A DNA stretch of 64,000 nucleotides, taken from an uncultured Bacteroides sp. (lineage in GTDB: Bacteria > Bacteroidota > Bacteroidia > Bacteroidales > UBA932). The translations under genes were made by a program, and so were the position numbers. The stretch lies in NCBI GenBank assembly GCA_945874355.1, contig CAMCGB010000008.1, positions 35,747 to 99,746 of the forward strand. Direction: 5' to 3'. Below the pieces are notes generated by a model, which worked only from the letters and a program-made list of their open reading frames with translations, ran no database searches and was not told the origin of the DNA. Of this stretch, positions 1-10,031 are shown one piece after another (position 1 is the stretch's first letter; every line of letters begins with the position of its first letter).

Positions 1-1
1 G

Positions 2-640
2 CCTCCGAAGGAGTTCGAGTGGAAGGGCAAGAGCTATACCCCGCAGTCCTTCTACGAGTCCCTGCTGGGTTACGACCTCCAGGGCGGCTACGTGATGCTG
101 ATGAACGACCCTTGCAGGGAGTATGGCAAAGTTTATGAAATCGAGTACGACCGTCACCTCTATGACGGACATAACTGGCTCTATGTCAATCTCCCGATAG
201 ACAGGATCAAAGAGATGGCCATCGCCTCCATCAAGGCCGGCAAGGCAATGTATTTCTCCTGTGACGTGGCCAAGTTCCTGGACCGCAGCAAGGGAGTTGC
301 CGACCTTAATAATTTCGACTACGAGTCCCTGCTTGGAGTGGACCTTTCAATGGACAAGGCCCAGCGGGTCCAGACCCACGCCAGCGGCTCGTCCCACGCT
401 ATGACCCTGATTGCCGTTGACCTCAAGGAAGGCAAGCCCGTCAAGTGGATGGTGGAGAACAGCTGGGGCGCTTCGTCCGGCTACAAGGGCAATATCATTA
501 TGACCGACGAATGGTTCGAGGAGTATATGTTCCGCCTTGTGGTCCAGAAGGAGTTCGTCCCGCAGGATATACTTGACATCCTCAAGCAGACTCCGGTTAA
601 GCTTCCAGCCTGGGATCCTATGTTCTTGGAGGAGGAGTAG
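2..640 (+). CDS. C1-family aminopeptidase (bleomycin hydrolase / PepC type), 3' part
   Basis: The C-terminal 212 residues of a papain-like cysteine aminopeptidase, open from the left edge, so the start and the catalytic Cys lie outside the window. The other two catalytic residues are visible: His in SSHAMTLIAV and Asn in MVENSWG. The tail (FVPQDILDIL..., then PVKLPAWDP) also fits the family, in which the C-terminus folds into the active-site channel and gives aminopeptidase activity. No judgement on a signal peptide is possible. The stop codon overlaps the GTG start of the next gene, so the two are probably co-transcribed. Confidence 0.9.
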   Translation, partial: PPKEFEWKGKSYTPQSFYESLLGYDLQGGYVMLMNDPCREYGKVYEIEYDRHLYDGHNWLYVNLPIDRIKEMAIASIKAGKAMYFSCDVAKFLDRSKGVADLNNFDYESLLGVDLSMDKAQRVQTHASGSSHAMTLIAVDLKEGKPVKWMVENSWGASSGYKGNIIMTDEWFEEYMFRLVVQKEFVPQDILDILKQTPVKLPAWDPMFLEEE

Positions 641-3459
641 TGGAGCCTTTTCTCAGTCAGGTTGCCCGACACTATTATGCACAGGGAGATGTCGACTCCC
701 TGTGTTTTGTGCTGCCCAACAGGCGTTCCTGCCTGTTCCTGAAGAAGTATTTCGCTTCGCTTGCGGCCTCGGAGCACACTGTTATGCTCTGCGCTCCGAT
801 GGTGACGATGAACGACTTCGTCTGCTCGCTGGACGGCAGGAAGCCTTCCGGCAGGATAAGTCTGCTGCTGGACCTGTATGCCTGCTACTCCAGGCTCAAT
901 CCAAAAGCCGAGAGCCTGGACGATTTCATCTTCTGGGGTGACACCCTGCTTGCCGACTTCGACGATGTGGACAAGTACCTCGCCGACCCCAGGATGCTCT
1001 TTACCAATGTCGCCGACTGGAAAGCCCTCCAGGACAATCTCTCGTATCTGGATGAAGTGCAGAGGAAGGCTCTGGAGAGTTTTATGGGCAATTTCAGGAC
1101 AGAAGGGGAGTTCAAGGAGAAGTTTTCGCGCATCTGGAATATACTCCTGCCCCTGTACAGGGATTTCAACGACCTGCTCTCAGGCAAGGGAGGAGCATAC
1201 GAGGGGATGATATACCGCGATGTGGCCCAGAGTGTGAAAAGCTCCCGGATGCAGCAGATGCTTTCGGCCCGATATTCCAATGTCAGGAAGTTCGTGTTCG
1301 TGGGCCTGAATGCCCTCAATAAATGCGAGAAGAGTATTCTGACCGCCCTTCGCAACGAAGGCAGGGCTGAGTTCTGCTGGGATTACAGCAGCGAATGGAT
1401 CAAGGACCCTTCCAACCGCTCGTCCTTTTTCCTGTCCGACAACGTTCAGCGCTTCCCTCAGGCCTTCGAGCCTGACAGCGAGGGACTTAAGCAGGCTGAA
1501 ATCACCGTGCTCGGGGTGCCTTCCGCCGTGGGGCAGGCAAAACAGCTCCCCCAGATTCTGCGTCAGATAGGCGCCAAAGGCATCGAAACGGCAGTCGTGC
1601 TGCCGGATGAGGGCCTGCTGATGCCGGTTCTGAACTCCATCCCGGAAGAAATCAGCGCCCTCAATGTCACTATGGGCCTCCCTATGAAGGGCAGCTGCAT
1701 ATGGGACCTGTGCAGCGAAGTGGCCGCCCTGCAGATGCACCTGCGCCTGCGTGACGGCAAGGCTTCCTTCTACCACAAGCAGGTATGGAGCATAGTGTCC
1801 AACAGCATATTGAAGACAGTCCTCGACGAGGAGCAGAAGCGCTCTTTGGCTGAACTCAAGGTCCAGGCCCGCTATTATGTGGATGCGGACAGCCTTCAGC
1901 TGGGAGGTCTTTGCTCGCTCATTTTCCGTCCGGTAGTGACTGAGCCCCAGTCCAACAGTGCTGCCCAGATAGCTTCGATAGCCTCTTACCTGCAGGAGCT
2001 GCTCTCGCAGGTGGCGCCCCTGATTGCATCAGCTCCCTCCCTTATGATGGAGGTGGATTTTGCCAAACAGTACTATCAGGCCGTCGCTTCGCTCTCGCGC
2101 GAGAACCTTCCCGTGCTGCCTGCCACCTGGTTCCGCCTGCTTGAGAAGATGCTCTCCTCGCTTGGAGTCCCTTTCAAGGGCGAGCCTCTTAACGGACTTC
2201 AAATTATGGGCCCTCTCGAGACCCGCGCCCTGGACTTTGACAATCTTATCATCCTCAGCTGCAACGAGGGGCTTTTCCCCTCCCGCAATGTCAGCGCTTC
2301 ATTCATACCCGCTCCTCTGCGCAAGGCCTTCGAGCTGCCTACCTACGAGTACCAGGATGCCGTATGGGCATATTACTTCTACCGCGCCCTGCAGCGCTGC
2401 TCGAAGGTATGGCTGCTCTACGACACCAGGGTCGAGGGTGTAAAGGGAGGTGAGGAAAGCCGATACATAAAGCAGCTCCAATACCACTTCGAGGCTCCCC
2501 TCAGAAGACTGTCCTCGCGCAGCGAAGTCCGCTTCTCGTCCCTCGACAGCTCCATACCCAAGACCGACGAAGATGTCGCAATCATACGTTCAAAGCCCCT
2601 TTCGGCCTCTTCACTTCAGGAATATCTGACCTGCCCTGCAAAATTCTACTACTCCAGGGTCAAAGGCCTGCGGAAGCTCCAGGATGTCAGCGAGGAGCTG
2701 GACAGCTCGATGTTCGGAACCGTCTTCCACGAGGCTATGGAAAAGCTCTACAGCTTCGCTGACAAGAAGCTGACTGTGGAAAGGCTGGATGCCCTCATCA
2801 AGGATGAAGAAGGCCTCGAGAGTCTGGTGACAAGCCTGATAGAAGAGCAGATGGGAGAGCCGGGGCTTAAGGGCAAGAACCTGGTACACAGGGATATAAT
2901 CTGCTGCTATGTGAAAAAGTGCCTTGAGAAGGACAGGCAGTACATCATCTCCGAAGGAGCCTCGAGTCTGGAAATCCTGGGGCTGGAGCTCAAGCGCAAG
3001 TGGTCATTCGGCGGCTTTGAGTTCATAGGATTCCTGGACCGTCTGGATTCAGTGCGCGAGGGGGAAGTGAGGATAGTGGACTACAAGACCGGAAGCGTAA
3101 GCGACAAGGATTTCCTCATCAATTCTTCCAACGCCGAGAAGGTCGTGTCCCTGCTTTTCTCTCCTGACTCATCCTCTTCAAGGCCGAAGATAGCCCTCCA
3201 GCTGTACCTCTACGACCGCTTTATACAGAGCGATGAGCGCTACTGCAACTGCAATATAATCAACACAATATACCAGCCTACAAGGCTCCACGTCAAGGAT
3301 GTGGAGAATATCAGCCTCTGCCCGGAGTTCATCACTCTTATGGATGAGGCTCTTGCGGAACTGCTGAAAGCTCTTCCCGACACCTCCGTTCCTTTCAGGA
3401 GGAGTGGCGACAGCAAGGATTGCGAATACTGTGACTTTAAAACCATCTGCGGGCGATGA
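640..3459 (+). CDS. AddB-like PD-(D/E)XK nuclease / inactive helicase subunit
   Basis: A 939-residue protein with the layout of the AddB subunit of AddAB-type recombinational repair nucleases. The C-terminal nuclease carries FLDRLD, IVDYKTG (about residues 812-818) and a following QLYLYDR motif. A Cys at about 665 (CPAKFYY) and a C-terminal CxxCx5C (C928, C931, C937) match the four-Cys iron-sulphur staple of AddB. No clear Walker A is seen at the N-terminus, so the helicase half may be inactive. Start: GTG at 640 shares its first base with the upstream TAG and follows a GGAGGAGG-like stretch. The gene overlaps the AddA-like gene by ATGA, and the two products should form one complex that resects double-strand breaks. 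Confidence 0.85.
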   Translation: MEPFLSQVARHYYAQGDVDSLCFVLPNRRSCLFLKKYFASLAASEHTVMLCAPMVTMNDFVCSLDGRKPSGRISLLLDLYACYSRLNPKAESLDDFIFWGDTLLADFDDVDKYLADPRMLFTNVADWKALQDNLSYLDEVQRKALESFMGNFRTEGEFKEKFSRIWNILLPLYRDFNDLLSGKGGAYEGMIYRDVAQSVKSSRMQQMLSARYSNVRKFVFVGLNALNKCEKSILTALRNEGRAEFCWDYSSEWIKDPSNRSSFFLSDNVQRFPQAFEPDSEGLKQAEITVLGVPSAVGQAKQLPQILRQIGAKGIETAVVLPDEGLLMPVLNSIPEEISALNVTMGLPMKGSCIWDLCSEVAALQMHLRLRDGKASFYHKQVWSIVSNSILKTVLDEEQKRSLAELKVQARYYVDADSLQLGGLCSLIFRPVVTEPQSNSAAQIASIASYLQELLSQVAPLIASAPSLMMEVDFAKQYYQAVASLSRENLPVLPATWFRLLEKMLSSLGVPFKGEPLNGLQIMGPLETRALDFDNLIILSCNEGLFPSRNVSASFIPAPLRKAFELPTYEYQDAVWAYYFYRALQRCSKVWLLYDTRVEGVKGGEESRYIKQLQYHFEAPLRRLSSRSEVRFSSLDSSIPKTDEDVAIIRSKPLSASSLQEYLTCPAKFYYSRVKGLRKLQDVSEELDSSMFGTVFHEAMEKLYSFADKKLTVERLDALIKDEEGLESLVTSLIEEQMGEPGLKGKNLVHRDIICCYVKKCLEKDRQYIISEGASSLEILGLELKRKWSFGGFEFIGFLDRLDSVREGEVRIVDYKTGSVSDKDFLINSSNAEKVVSLLFSPDSSSSRPKIALQLYLYDRFIQSDERYCNCNIINTIYQPTRLHVKDVENISLCPEFITLMDEALAELLKALPDTSVPFRRSGDSKDCEYCDFKTICGR

Positions 3460-6251
3460 AGATACTAAAGGCAAGCGCCGGTTCCGGGAAAACCTACAGA
3501 CTGGCCAAAACATACCTTTCACTGCTGACTTCTTCCTCGAGGGAGGATGCCTACCGCCATATTCTGGCCGTCACCTTCACCAATAAGGCTACCTCCGAGA
3601 TGAAAGCCCGCATCCTTTCCGAGCTCTACTCTCTCTCGAAGACTTCCAGGCAGGCCGAGAAGCTGCTGCACTCTCTGCTGCACGATTACAGCGCATTCAG
3701 TGTCAGCACGATAGACCGTTTCTTCCAGCAGGTGCTCAAGTCCTTCAGCAGGGAGATAGGGCAGATGGCCGACTATCAGATAGAGCTCGACAGGGGTTCT
3801 GTCATCAAAGAGGCTATGGACAGGATCCTGGAGTCGCTCACATCCGACGACCGTCAGCTGCTGGACTGGATAAGGGCAGGAGTTCAGAACTCCCTGCAGA
3901 GCGGGACCAGGCTCAGGATTGAAGATAATTTGTATGAAAGCGGAGTGATGCTCAAAAGCGAGGAGCAAAGACTTCTTTTCGAACAACAGTCCCTGGACGA
4001 GACAGAGAGTTTCTCGCGCCCGAGGCTCGAAGCCATAAGGGCGGAGTGCACCGCAATCATAGAGTCGTTCACCAGGAAAGTTCTTGCCTGCGGGATGGAT
4101 TGCAGCACGGGCAGCCGTTTTACTACAGATGGTAAGGTCAGATCCATCAAGAAAAATCCGGCGATGTTGGAACTGCTTGACAGCCAGGATTTTGTGCTGT
4201 ACAACACAGCCTGGATCCTGCGCGAGCGGATGTTCAGTCTGGGCCTTGCCGGAGAGTTCTACCGCTCGTTCGATGCCATTCTCAAAGAGAAAAACATAAT
4301 GTGTCTGGATGAGTCCAACCGAATCCTCAAGGACATCATCCACGGCTCCGATGCCCCGTTCATATACGAGAAGACCGGCACCCGCTACGACCATTTCCTG
4401 CTGGACGAGTTCCAGGATACCTCTACCATCCAATGGGAGAACTTCCTGCCCCTGCTTCGCGAGAGCGAATCGAGGGGAGGGAAGAACCTGATTGTCGGGG
4501 ATGTGAAGCAGAGCATCTACCGCTGGAGAAACTCCGACTGGAGGCTTCTCGCGCAAGGTGTTCAAAGGGACATAGACGGCTGCGAAGTGGAAGTCCTCAC
4601 CGACAATTGGCGCAGCTGTGCCCAGGTGGTGGAGTTCAACAACAGCTTCTTCTTTTTCGCTTCCCGTGCTCTCGGGCTTGAGGAACTGTACTGCGATGTG
4701 TCCCAGAACGTTCAGAAAAAGAATGACTTAAGGGGCAGTGTGAGCGTTACTTTCCTCGAGGATCAGGAAGCAGTGGTGCTCTCTTCCATCAGGAGAGCCC
4801 TCGAGAGAGGAGCGCGGTATTCGGACATAGCCATCCTGGTGCGCGGCCGCAAGGAAGGCGGCAAGATAGCATCGACCCTGATTTCGGAAGGCTTCCGGGT
4901 CATTTCCGAGGACTCCCTCTCCCTCAAGTCTTCGCCGGTTGTACAGACGCTTGTCTGCCTGATGGGAGCCTACGACAACCCCGAAGACCCGATATGCGCC
5001 TTCCTCTCGGCTGAGTACGAAGTCAGTTTCCCCCAGTCATACCGCTCGATTCTCGATTTCTGCGAGTCCCTACTGCGCTCCCTTACCGAAAGCGGAAAGC
5101 TCTCTCTCGAGGGCCAGGAGCTCTATATCGATGCCTTCCTTGACGACATCAGGAGCTACACGGAGCTTTACGGGAACAAAATGGGAGACTATCTCAAGCA
5201 CTATGAGGAGTCCGACCTGCTGATAGGAAGTCCCGAAGGCGAAGATGCCATAAGGATAATGACCATACACAAGAGCAAGGGCCTTGAGTTCCCTTATGTG
5301 ATTTTCCCCTATGCCGACCAGGTTTCCCTTTACAAGCCTTCTGCACACTGGTGCACCCTGGGAGAGGAATATGGCACTCTGGCTGGCTGCTACCCCGTGA
5401 ACCTGAGCAGCGGCTGCCTGAAATCCGGCTTCGAAGAAGCGTATCTGCAGGAGTACAGGAGCCAGGTCGTGGATAATCTGAATGTGCTCTATGTAGCTCT
5501 TACAAGGGCAGTTAAGGGGCTTCATATCATAGCCCGGCCGGTGAGCAAGACCTTTGCCGACAAGCTTTCCAAAGGCAAGGGAGTTGACTATACCAATATG
5601 TCCGAGCTGATTTACCAGTACTGCGGTTTTTCGCCTACAGACGCTCCCGAAAAGACTTTCGGAACTATGTATGACTTCAGCACCCTGGAGAGAAAGGAAG
5701 ACAACGCCAGCGAGCAGTTCTCGCTCGGCTTTGAGTCCATCAGCACTCAGGACAGGCTCGTCAGCTCCAGCGAGGCCAGGGAGTTTTTCGGCGACGACGG
5801 TTCCGTGGGGGTGCAGTCTTCGGCCCGGCTCAGGGGCATAGTGCTCCACTCCATCCTCTCTTCGGTGCTGCTTCCTTCCGACCTTGAAGCCTCCCTGTCT
5901 TCTGCGCTTGAAAACGGCCTTATCGACCCCTCTTCTGCGGAGAAGTATCATAATCTGCTGAAAGACAGAATCGAAGCCCACCCGGAGTGGTTCCCCGAAG
6001 ACGTGCATCAGTGCCGGGTGCTCAATGAGCAGGACATATTCGACTCCGACGGCTCCACCCATCGCCCCGACAGGGTGGTAATCCGTGACGGAAAAGCCCG
6101 GATTGTGGACTTCAAATTCGGAGAACCCTCCGAAAAGTATCTGCGCCAGCTCAGGAAATACGCCACCCTTTACACCCGCGCCGGCTTCGAGGTAGAGCAG
6201 GCAAGTGTATGGTATGTAGAAAATGATATAGTTGTAAATGTTGAATTATGA
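3456..6251 (+). CDS. AddA-like UvrD-family helicase-nuclease
   Basis: A 931-residue superfamily 1A helicase fused to a nuclease. Motifs: Walker A ASAGSGKT (6-13), Walker B with Q-rich extension LLDEFQDTS (about 315), GDVKQSIYRWR, TIHKSKGLEFP, NVLYVALTRA, and a C-terminal PD-(D/E)XK nuclease with RPDRVV and IVDFKFG (about 885). This is the Bacteroidota form of AddA, about 300 residues shorter than Bacillus AddA. It starts inside the stop of the AddB-like gene (ATGA) and ends inside the start of the transglycosylase gene. Expected role: ATP-driven unwinding and processing of DNA ends before RecA loading. Confidence 0.9.
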   Translation: MKILKASAGSGKTYRLAKTYLSLLTSSSREDAYRHILAVTFTNKATSEMKARILSELYSLSKTSRQAEKLLHSLLHDYSAFSVSTIDRFFQQVLKSFSREIGQMADYQIELDRGSVIKEAMDRILESLTSDDRQLLDWIRAGVQNSLQSGTRLRIEDNLYESGVMLKSEEQRLLFEQQSLDETESFSRPRLEAIRAECTAIIESFTRKVLACGMDCSTGSRFTTDGKVRSIKKNPAMLELLDSQDFVLYNTAWILRERMFSLGLAGEFYRSFDAILKEKNIMCLDESNRILKDIIHGSDAPFIYEKTGTRYDHFLLDEFQDTSTIQWENFLPLLRESESRGGKNLIVGDVKQSIYRWRNSDWRLLAQGVQRDIDGCEVEVLTDNWRSCAQVVEFNNSFFFFASRALGLEELYCDVSQNVQKKNDLRGSVSVTFLEDQEAVVLSSIRRALERGARYSDIAILVRGRKEGGKIASTLISEGFRVISEDSLSLKSSPVVQTLVCLMGAYDNPEDPICAFLSAEYEVSFPQSYRSILDFCESLLRSLTESGKLSLEGQELYIDAFLDDIRSYTELYGNKMGDYLKHYEESDLLIGSPEGEDAIRIMTIHKSKGLEFPYVIFPYADQVSLYKPSAHWCTLGEEYGTLAGCYPVNLSSGCLKSGFEEAYLQEYRSQVVDNLNVLYVALTRAVKGLHIIARPVSKTFADKLSKGKGVDYTNMSELIYQYCGFSPTDAPEKTFGTMYDFSTLERKEDNASEQFSLGFESISTQDRLVSSSEAREFFGDDGSVGVQSSARLRGIVLHSILSSVLLPSDLEASLSSALENGLIDPSSAEKYHNLLKDRIEAHPEWFPEDVHQCRVLNEQDIFDSDGSTHRPDRVVIRDGKARIVDFKFGEPSEKYLRQLRKYATLYTRAGFEVEQASVWYVENDIVVNVEL

Positions 6252-7114
6252 ATAGATTGATTGTTCTCAGAGTACTTGTTCCCTTCCTTTTCCTGACCCT
6301 TTCCTGCAGAGCCCAGGAGGGCCATCCGGCTCCTCCCCAGGTTCCGGACCTGATAATTTTTGCCGGCGACACAATTCGTTTCGACCGTCAGGATTACTAC
6401 GAAAAGATGGACAGGGAGCTGATCAGTTTCACCTATATGCACACCAACTCCACCCTTATGCTCAAAAGGGCCCCGAGAATCTTTGCCATTGTGGAACCCA
6501 TACTCAAGAGGGAAGGTCTGCCCCTGGATTTGAAATACCTTATGGCCATCGAGAGCAATCTGGAGCCCAAGGCCCTGTCGGGTGCCGGAGCTGCCGGACT
6601 GTGGCAGATGATGAAAAGCACCGCCAAAGAGTACGGACTGGAAGTCACTACTGAGGTTGACGAGAGATATAATATTGAGAAAGAGACCGTTGCCGCCTGC
6701 AAATATTTGAAGGAAGCTTACGCGAAATATGGCGACTGGATGACTGTCGCCGCCAGCTACAACGGAGGGCAGAACGGCATAAGCAGGCGTCTGGAATCCC
6801 AGAAAGAGGACAGCGCGCTGAACCTCTGGCTCGTAGAGGAGACCTCCCGCTATATGTACCGCATTCTTGCCGCCAAGATGCTCTTCGAGAATCCTTCTGC
6901 CTTCGGCTTCAATGACGTCAAGCCTTATCCGCTGATGCAGGAAGGCAAAAAGGTAAAGGTAAGCACTCCGATTGAGTCGCTGGTGGATTTCGCCCACGAA
7001 AACGGAGTCAGCTACGCAACCCTCAAGGGCGCAAATCTCTGGTTGAGGGATTCCTGCCTTACCAACAAGGCCGGCAAGACCTACGAGATACTCATTCCTC
7101 CCGCAAATCGGTAA
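6248..7114 (+). CDS. Lytic transglycosylase (MltD-like SLT domain)
   Basis: A 288-residue exported protein with an N-terminal signal segment (LIVLRVLVPFLFLTLSC, possibly a lipoprotein Cys at 20) and a family 1 lytic transglycosylase domain. The catalytic Glu is E102 in LMAIESNLEP, followed by GAAGLWQMM and ASYNGGQNGI, which are diagnostic. It would cleave peptidoglycan between MurNAc and GlcNAc in the periplasm. MltD of other bacteria carries LysM repeats at the C-terminus; only a short tail that could be a degenerate LysM is seen here. The gene is translationally coupled to the AddA-like gene, an odd functional pairing, and overlaps the convergent lolA-like gene by 23 bp. Confidence 0.88.
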   Translation: MNRLIVLRVLVPFLFLTLSCRAQEGHPAPPQVPDLIIFAGDTIRFDRQDYYEKMDRELISFTYMHTNSTLMLKRAPRIFAIVEPILKREGLPLDLKYLMAIESNLEPKALSGAGAAGLWQMMKSTAKEYGLEVTTEVDERYNIEKETVAACKYLKEAYAKYGDWMTVAASYNGGQNGISRRLESQKEDSALNLWLVEETSRYMYRILAAKMLFENPSAFGFNDVKPYPLMQEGKKVKVSTPIESLVDFAHENGVSYATLKGANLWLRDSCLTNKAGKTYEILIPPANR

Positions 7115-7577
7115 CCACCCACGAAGAGTCCAGCTTCGAAGTGTCGAAGCGGAAACTCTTCACTTCGCCTTTTGCGGAAGAGTATTGCACTTCGCTTATT
7201 TTCAGCTCCTTGACGGAGTCGGAATAAGCGAAGGCTTCTTTTACACCGGTAGAGCGTTCGATATAGACTTCCTTCTCTGCGGGGTCCACTGTCCAGCGGG
7301 TGGAGCCGTCGCTGTAGATTTCGAGCCCGTTGCCGACGGCAAGGTAGCAGTTCCCTTCAAGCGTCAGGCTGCCTTCAAGATGAATGGGCGGCTCGGAGTC
7401 CAGCACTATCTTATATTTCAGGCTGACCCTTTCCGTCTCCAGCCTGCCCAGAATGGTCTCTACCTGCCTCTGAACCTTGGTGTCCAGAGTGTTCTGGGCA
7501 GAGACGACCGTGCCCTGAAGGAATAAGAGCAGGGTGGCGCAAAGAGCCAAACAAGAGATTCTGAGGCTTTTCATCAT
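7092..7577 (-). CDS. LolA-like outer-membrane lipoprotein carrier protein
   Basis: A 161-residue periplasmic protein with a signal peptide (cleavage probably after VVSA). The beta-strand-rich body LEGSLTLEGNCYLAVGNGLE, then IYSDGSTRWTVDP and KEVYIE, follows the pattern of LolA family proteins, in which the core strands bind lipid acyl chains. Bacteroidota often place such a gene directly after ftsK, as here: the start overlaps the ftsK stop by 4 bp. Role as a lipoprotein shuttle is inferred from the family. The 3' end overlaps the convergent transglycosylase gene. Confidence 0.8.
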   Translation of the reverse strand: MMKSLRISCLALCATLLLFLQGTVVSAQNTLDTKVQRQVETILGRLETERVSLKYKIVLDSEPPIHLEGSLTLEGNCYLAVGNGLEIYSDGSTRWTVDPAEKEVYIERSTGVKEAFAYSDSVKELKISEVQYSSAKGEVKSFRFDTSKLDSSWVVTDLREE

Positions 7578-10018
7578 CTTTTCATAAATGCGTCAAGAAT
7601 GCTCTGGAGCGAATTGAGGTCGCTTACCAGCACCTGCCTGGGCTTTGAACCCTCCTGAGGTCCCACTATGCCGGCCGCTTCGAGCTGGTCCATCACTTTG
7701 CCCGAGCGGGCGTAACCCATACCGAGTTTACGCTGCAGGTCAGAGGTCGAACCTTTCTGGGTCGTAACGACCAGCTTGGCCGCCTCTTCGAAATTGTCGT
7801 CCAGATTGCCCATATCAATGCTGCCCTTCTCGCCGGAGGCGCTCCCGTCAGAGCCTGCTTCGCCGACTTCAGGCAGGTAGTAAGGCGTGTTGTAACTCTT
7901 CTGGTAGCCCTTCTGGGCGCTGATCGAGTTGCAGATGGCTTCGGTCTCGTCGCCCGTGATGAGGGCGCACTGTATGCGTTCAGACTCGATTCCGGCAGAG
8001 AATATCATATCGCCCCTTCCTATCAGCTTCTCGGCTCCGGGGCTTCCGAGTATGGTCATTGAGTCGGTCTTGGAGGCTACCCTGAAGGCAATCCTCATAG
8101 GGAAGTTACTCTTGATGATACCCGAAATCACATCCACTGAAGGCCTCTGGGTGGCAAGAATCACGTGCAGACCTGCGGCCCTTCCCTTCTGCGCCAGACG
8201 GATGATGGAGTTGGTGATGCTGCGGCTTGCAGCCTTCGCCTCGGGCGAGCTCCCGGTCATCATAGTAAGGTCGGCATACTCGTCCACCACGACCACCAGA
8301 TATGGCAGGAACCTGTGGCCCTTCTCGGGGCTGAGGTGCCTCTGCTTGAACTTCTCGTTGTATAGGGTCAGCTTGTTCACTCCGGCCTTGCTCAGCAGCT
8401 CGTAGCGCTGGTCCATCTCCACGCACAGCGAACGGAGCACCTTCTCGGCCGCCTTAGCTGACTTGGCTATGGCTCCCGCCATTTCCTCGCTCTCGTCTCC
8501 CGCGTCGGGAAGAACTGCAAGGTAGTGGTACAGCAATGAGGCGTAAGAGGAGAACTCCACCATCTTCGGGTCAATGAAGACGAACTTCAGCTCCGAAGGA
8601 TGCTTGCTGTACAGGAGGGAGCTGACTATTACATTGAGTCCCACTGACTTACCTTGCTGGGTCGCACCCGCAATCAGAAGGTGGGGAGCTTCGGTGAGGT
8701 CGAATACCTTCACCTTCTGGGTGATGGTATATCCTATGGCTACAGGCAGCAGGGCCTTGCTGTTACGGAAAGCGGGGTCGTTGAGCAGCTGCTTCAAAGG
8801 CACTATAGAAGCGTAGTCGTTCGCCACCTCAATACCCACGGCATCGGGCAGAGTAGTCACTCTCACACCCTTGGCATTGAGCGACATACCTATATCTTCC
8901 TGGAGTTTCTTGATGTCTGCAATCTTCACTCCCGGAGCAGGATATACTTTGTAAAGAGTCACTGTAGGACCCACCTGGGCCTTGACGTCGTTTATCTGAA
9001 TCCTGTAGTTCGCAAGGGCCGCGCGGATTTTGTTGTTGTTGCGCGTCAACTCCTCGCCGGACACTTCATGCCTGCCGGAAGAGTGGCTCAGCAGCAGGTC
9101 GAGCGAAGGCGGGAAACTGAACTTGGGCAGCCCGTCGGGCGGATCCAACCTGTTGTCTATTGGTTTGAGTTCCTTGATCTCGGCATCCAGGGAGTCGTCC
9201 GAGATGACTTCAAAACTCTCAGGGGCAGCCCCTTCTTCCTGCACCTCCGTCTCCTTCTTCTCTGTCACCTGGGGCTCAGGGCTCTGGACGCTAACTTGTT
9301 CTGCTACTACGGCCTTCTCTTCTATCTCCTCTGCTGCCTGCTCGATATCCCCGATAGTTTCTTCCGGCTCTTCTACACTCTCCGGCTCTTCCTCTTCTTC
9401 TACACTCTCTTCGAGCCTTTCCTCCTTCACCTCCTTGACTTTCTTTTTCTTTCCGCCCTTTCCCAGGCCCGCCAACCAGTGGCTGAAAGCCTTTGAGGAG
9501 AAGAGCAGAAGCAGGGCGAGGAGCACCACCAGGGTAGCCGCGGTGACTCCCATACCCACGAGGTCGGACCACCAGTCTATGACATAGGCTCCGAGCCTTC
9601 CGCCCAGTCCTCCGCCGAAAATATATCCCAAAGAAGCAAGCTTCGAAATGTAGGCCAGTATGAGCGATGCGATAAAAGCTCCGAACAGGGCTATCAGCGT
9701 GGTTTTCAGCAGACTCTGCTTCCACTTGCCGGACAGCAGCCTTACTGTGAGCGCTCCCAGAATCAGAAGCAGGGCATAACTGCCGAGGCCGAAAAGACGG
9801 CAGACCAGCAGATGCCCGGTCTTTATGCCGAGCTTGCCTGCGGCGTTGTGTGCGCTGTCGGACGACGGAGACTCCAGCAGGCTCATATCAGCCTGCCAGG
9901 TGAAGAGGTATGAGGTGGTAGAAATGAGGATGAAGAGGGTGAAAGCCCCGACAAGAAGACCCAATATCTTGATGGCGGAGGCCTTCTCGTCTTCATCCCA
10001 GGTCTTCAATAATTTCAT
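7574..10018 (-). CDS. ftsK: DNA translocase FtsK
   Basis: An 814-residue translocase with four N-terminal membrane segments (about residues 20-190) and a Glu-rich linker (about 200-290). The alpha/beta RecA-like motor has Walker A GATQQGKSVGLNV (about 450) and Walker B YLVVVVDEYADL. The C-terminal winged-helix gamma domain (STSDLQRKLGMGYARSGKVMD) reads chromosome polarity sequences. It pumps DNA through the closing septum and activates XerCD at dif. The gene is 13 bp downstream of the DUF4290 gene and overlaps the lolA-like gene, so the three probably form one transcript from the promoter near 10770. Confidence 0.95.
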   Translation of the reverse strand: MKLLKTWDEDEKASAIKILGLLVGAFTLFILISTTSYLFTWQADMSLLESPSSDSAHNAAGKLGIKTGHLLVCRLFGLGSYALLLILGALTVRLLSGKWKQSLLKTTLIALFGAFIASLILAYISKLASLGYIFGGGLGGRLGAYVIDWWSDLVGMGVTAATLVVLLALLLLFSSKAFSHWLAGLGKGGKKKKVKEVKEERLEESVEEEEEPESVEEPEETIGDIEQAAEEIEEKAVVAEQVSVQSPEPQVTEKKETEVQEEGAAPESFEVISDDSLDAEIKELKPIDNRLDPPDGLPKFSFPPSLDLLLSHSSGRHEVSGEELTRNNNKIRAALANYRIQINDVKAQVGPTVTLYKVYPAPGVKIADIKKLQEDIGMSLNAKGVRVTTLPDAVGIEVANDYASIVPLKQLLNDPAFRNSKALLPVAIGYTITQKVKVFDLTEAPHLLIAGATQQGKSVGLNVIVSSLLYSKHPSELKFVFIDPKMVEFSSYASLLYHYLAVLPDAGDESEEMAGAIAKSAKAAEKVLRSLCVEMDQRYELLSKAGVNKLTLYNEKFKQRHLSPEKGHRFLPYLVVVVDEYADLTMMTGSSPEAKAASRSITNSIIRLAQKGRAAGLHVILATQRPSVDVISGIIKSNFPMRIAFRVASKTDSMTILGSPGAEKLIGRGDMIFSAGIESERIQCALITGDETEAICNSISAQKGYQKSYNTPYYLPEVGEAGSDGSASGEKGSIDMGNLDDNFEEAAKLVVTTQKGSTSDLQRKLGMGYARSGKVMDQLEAAGIVGPQEGSKPRQVLVSDLNSLQSILDAFMKR

Positions 10019-10031
10019 TGTCAGTTACTTT

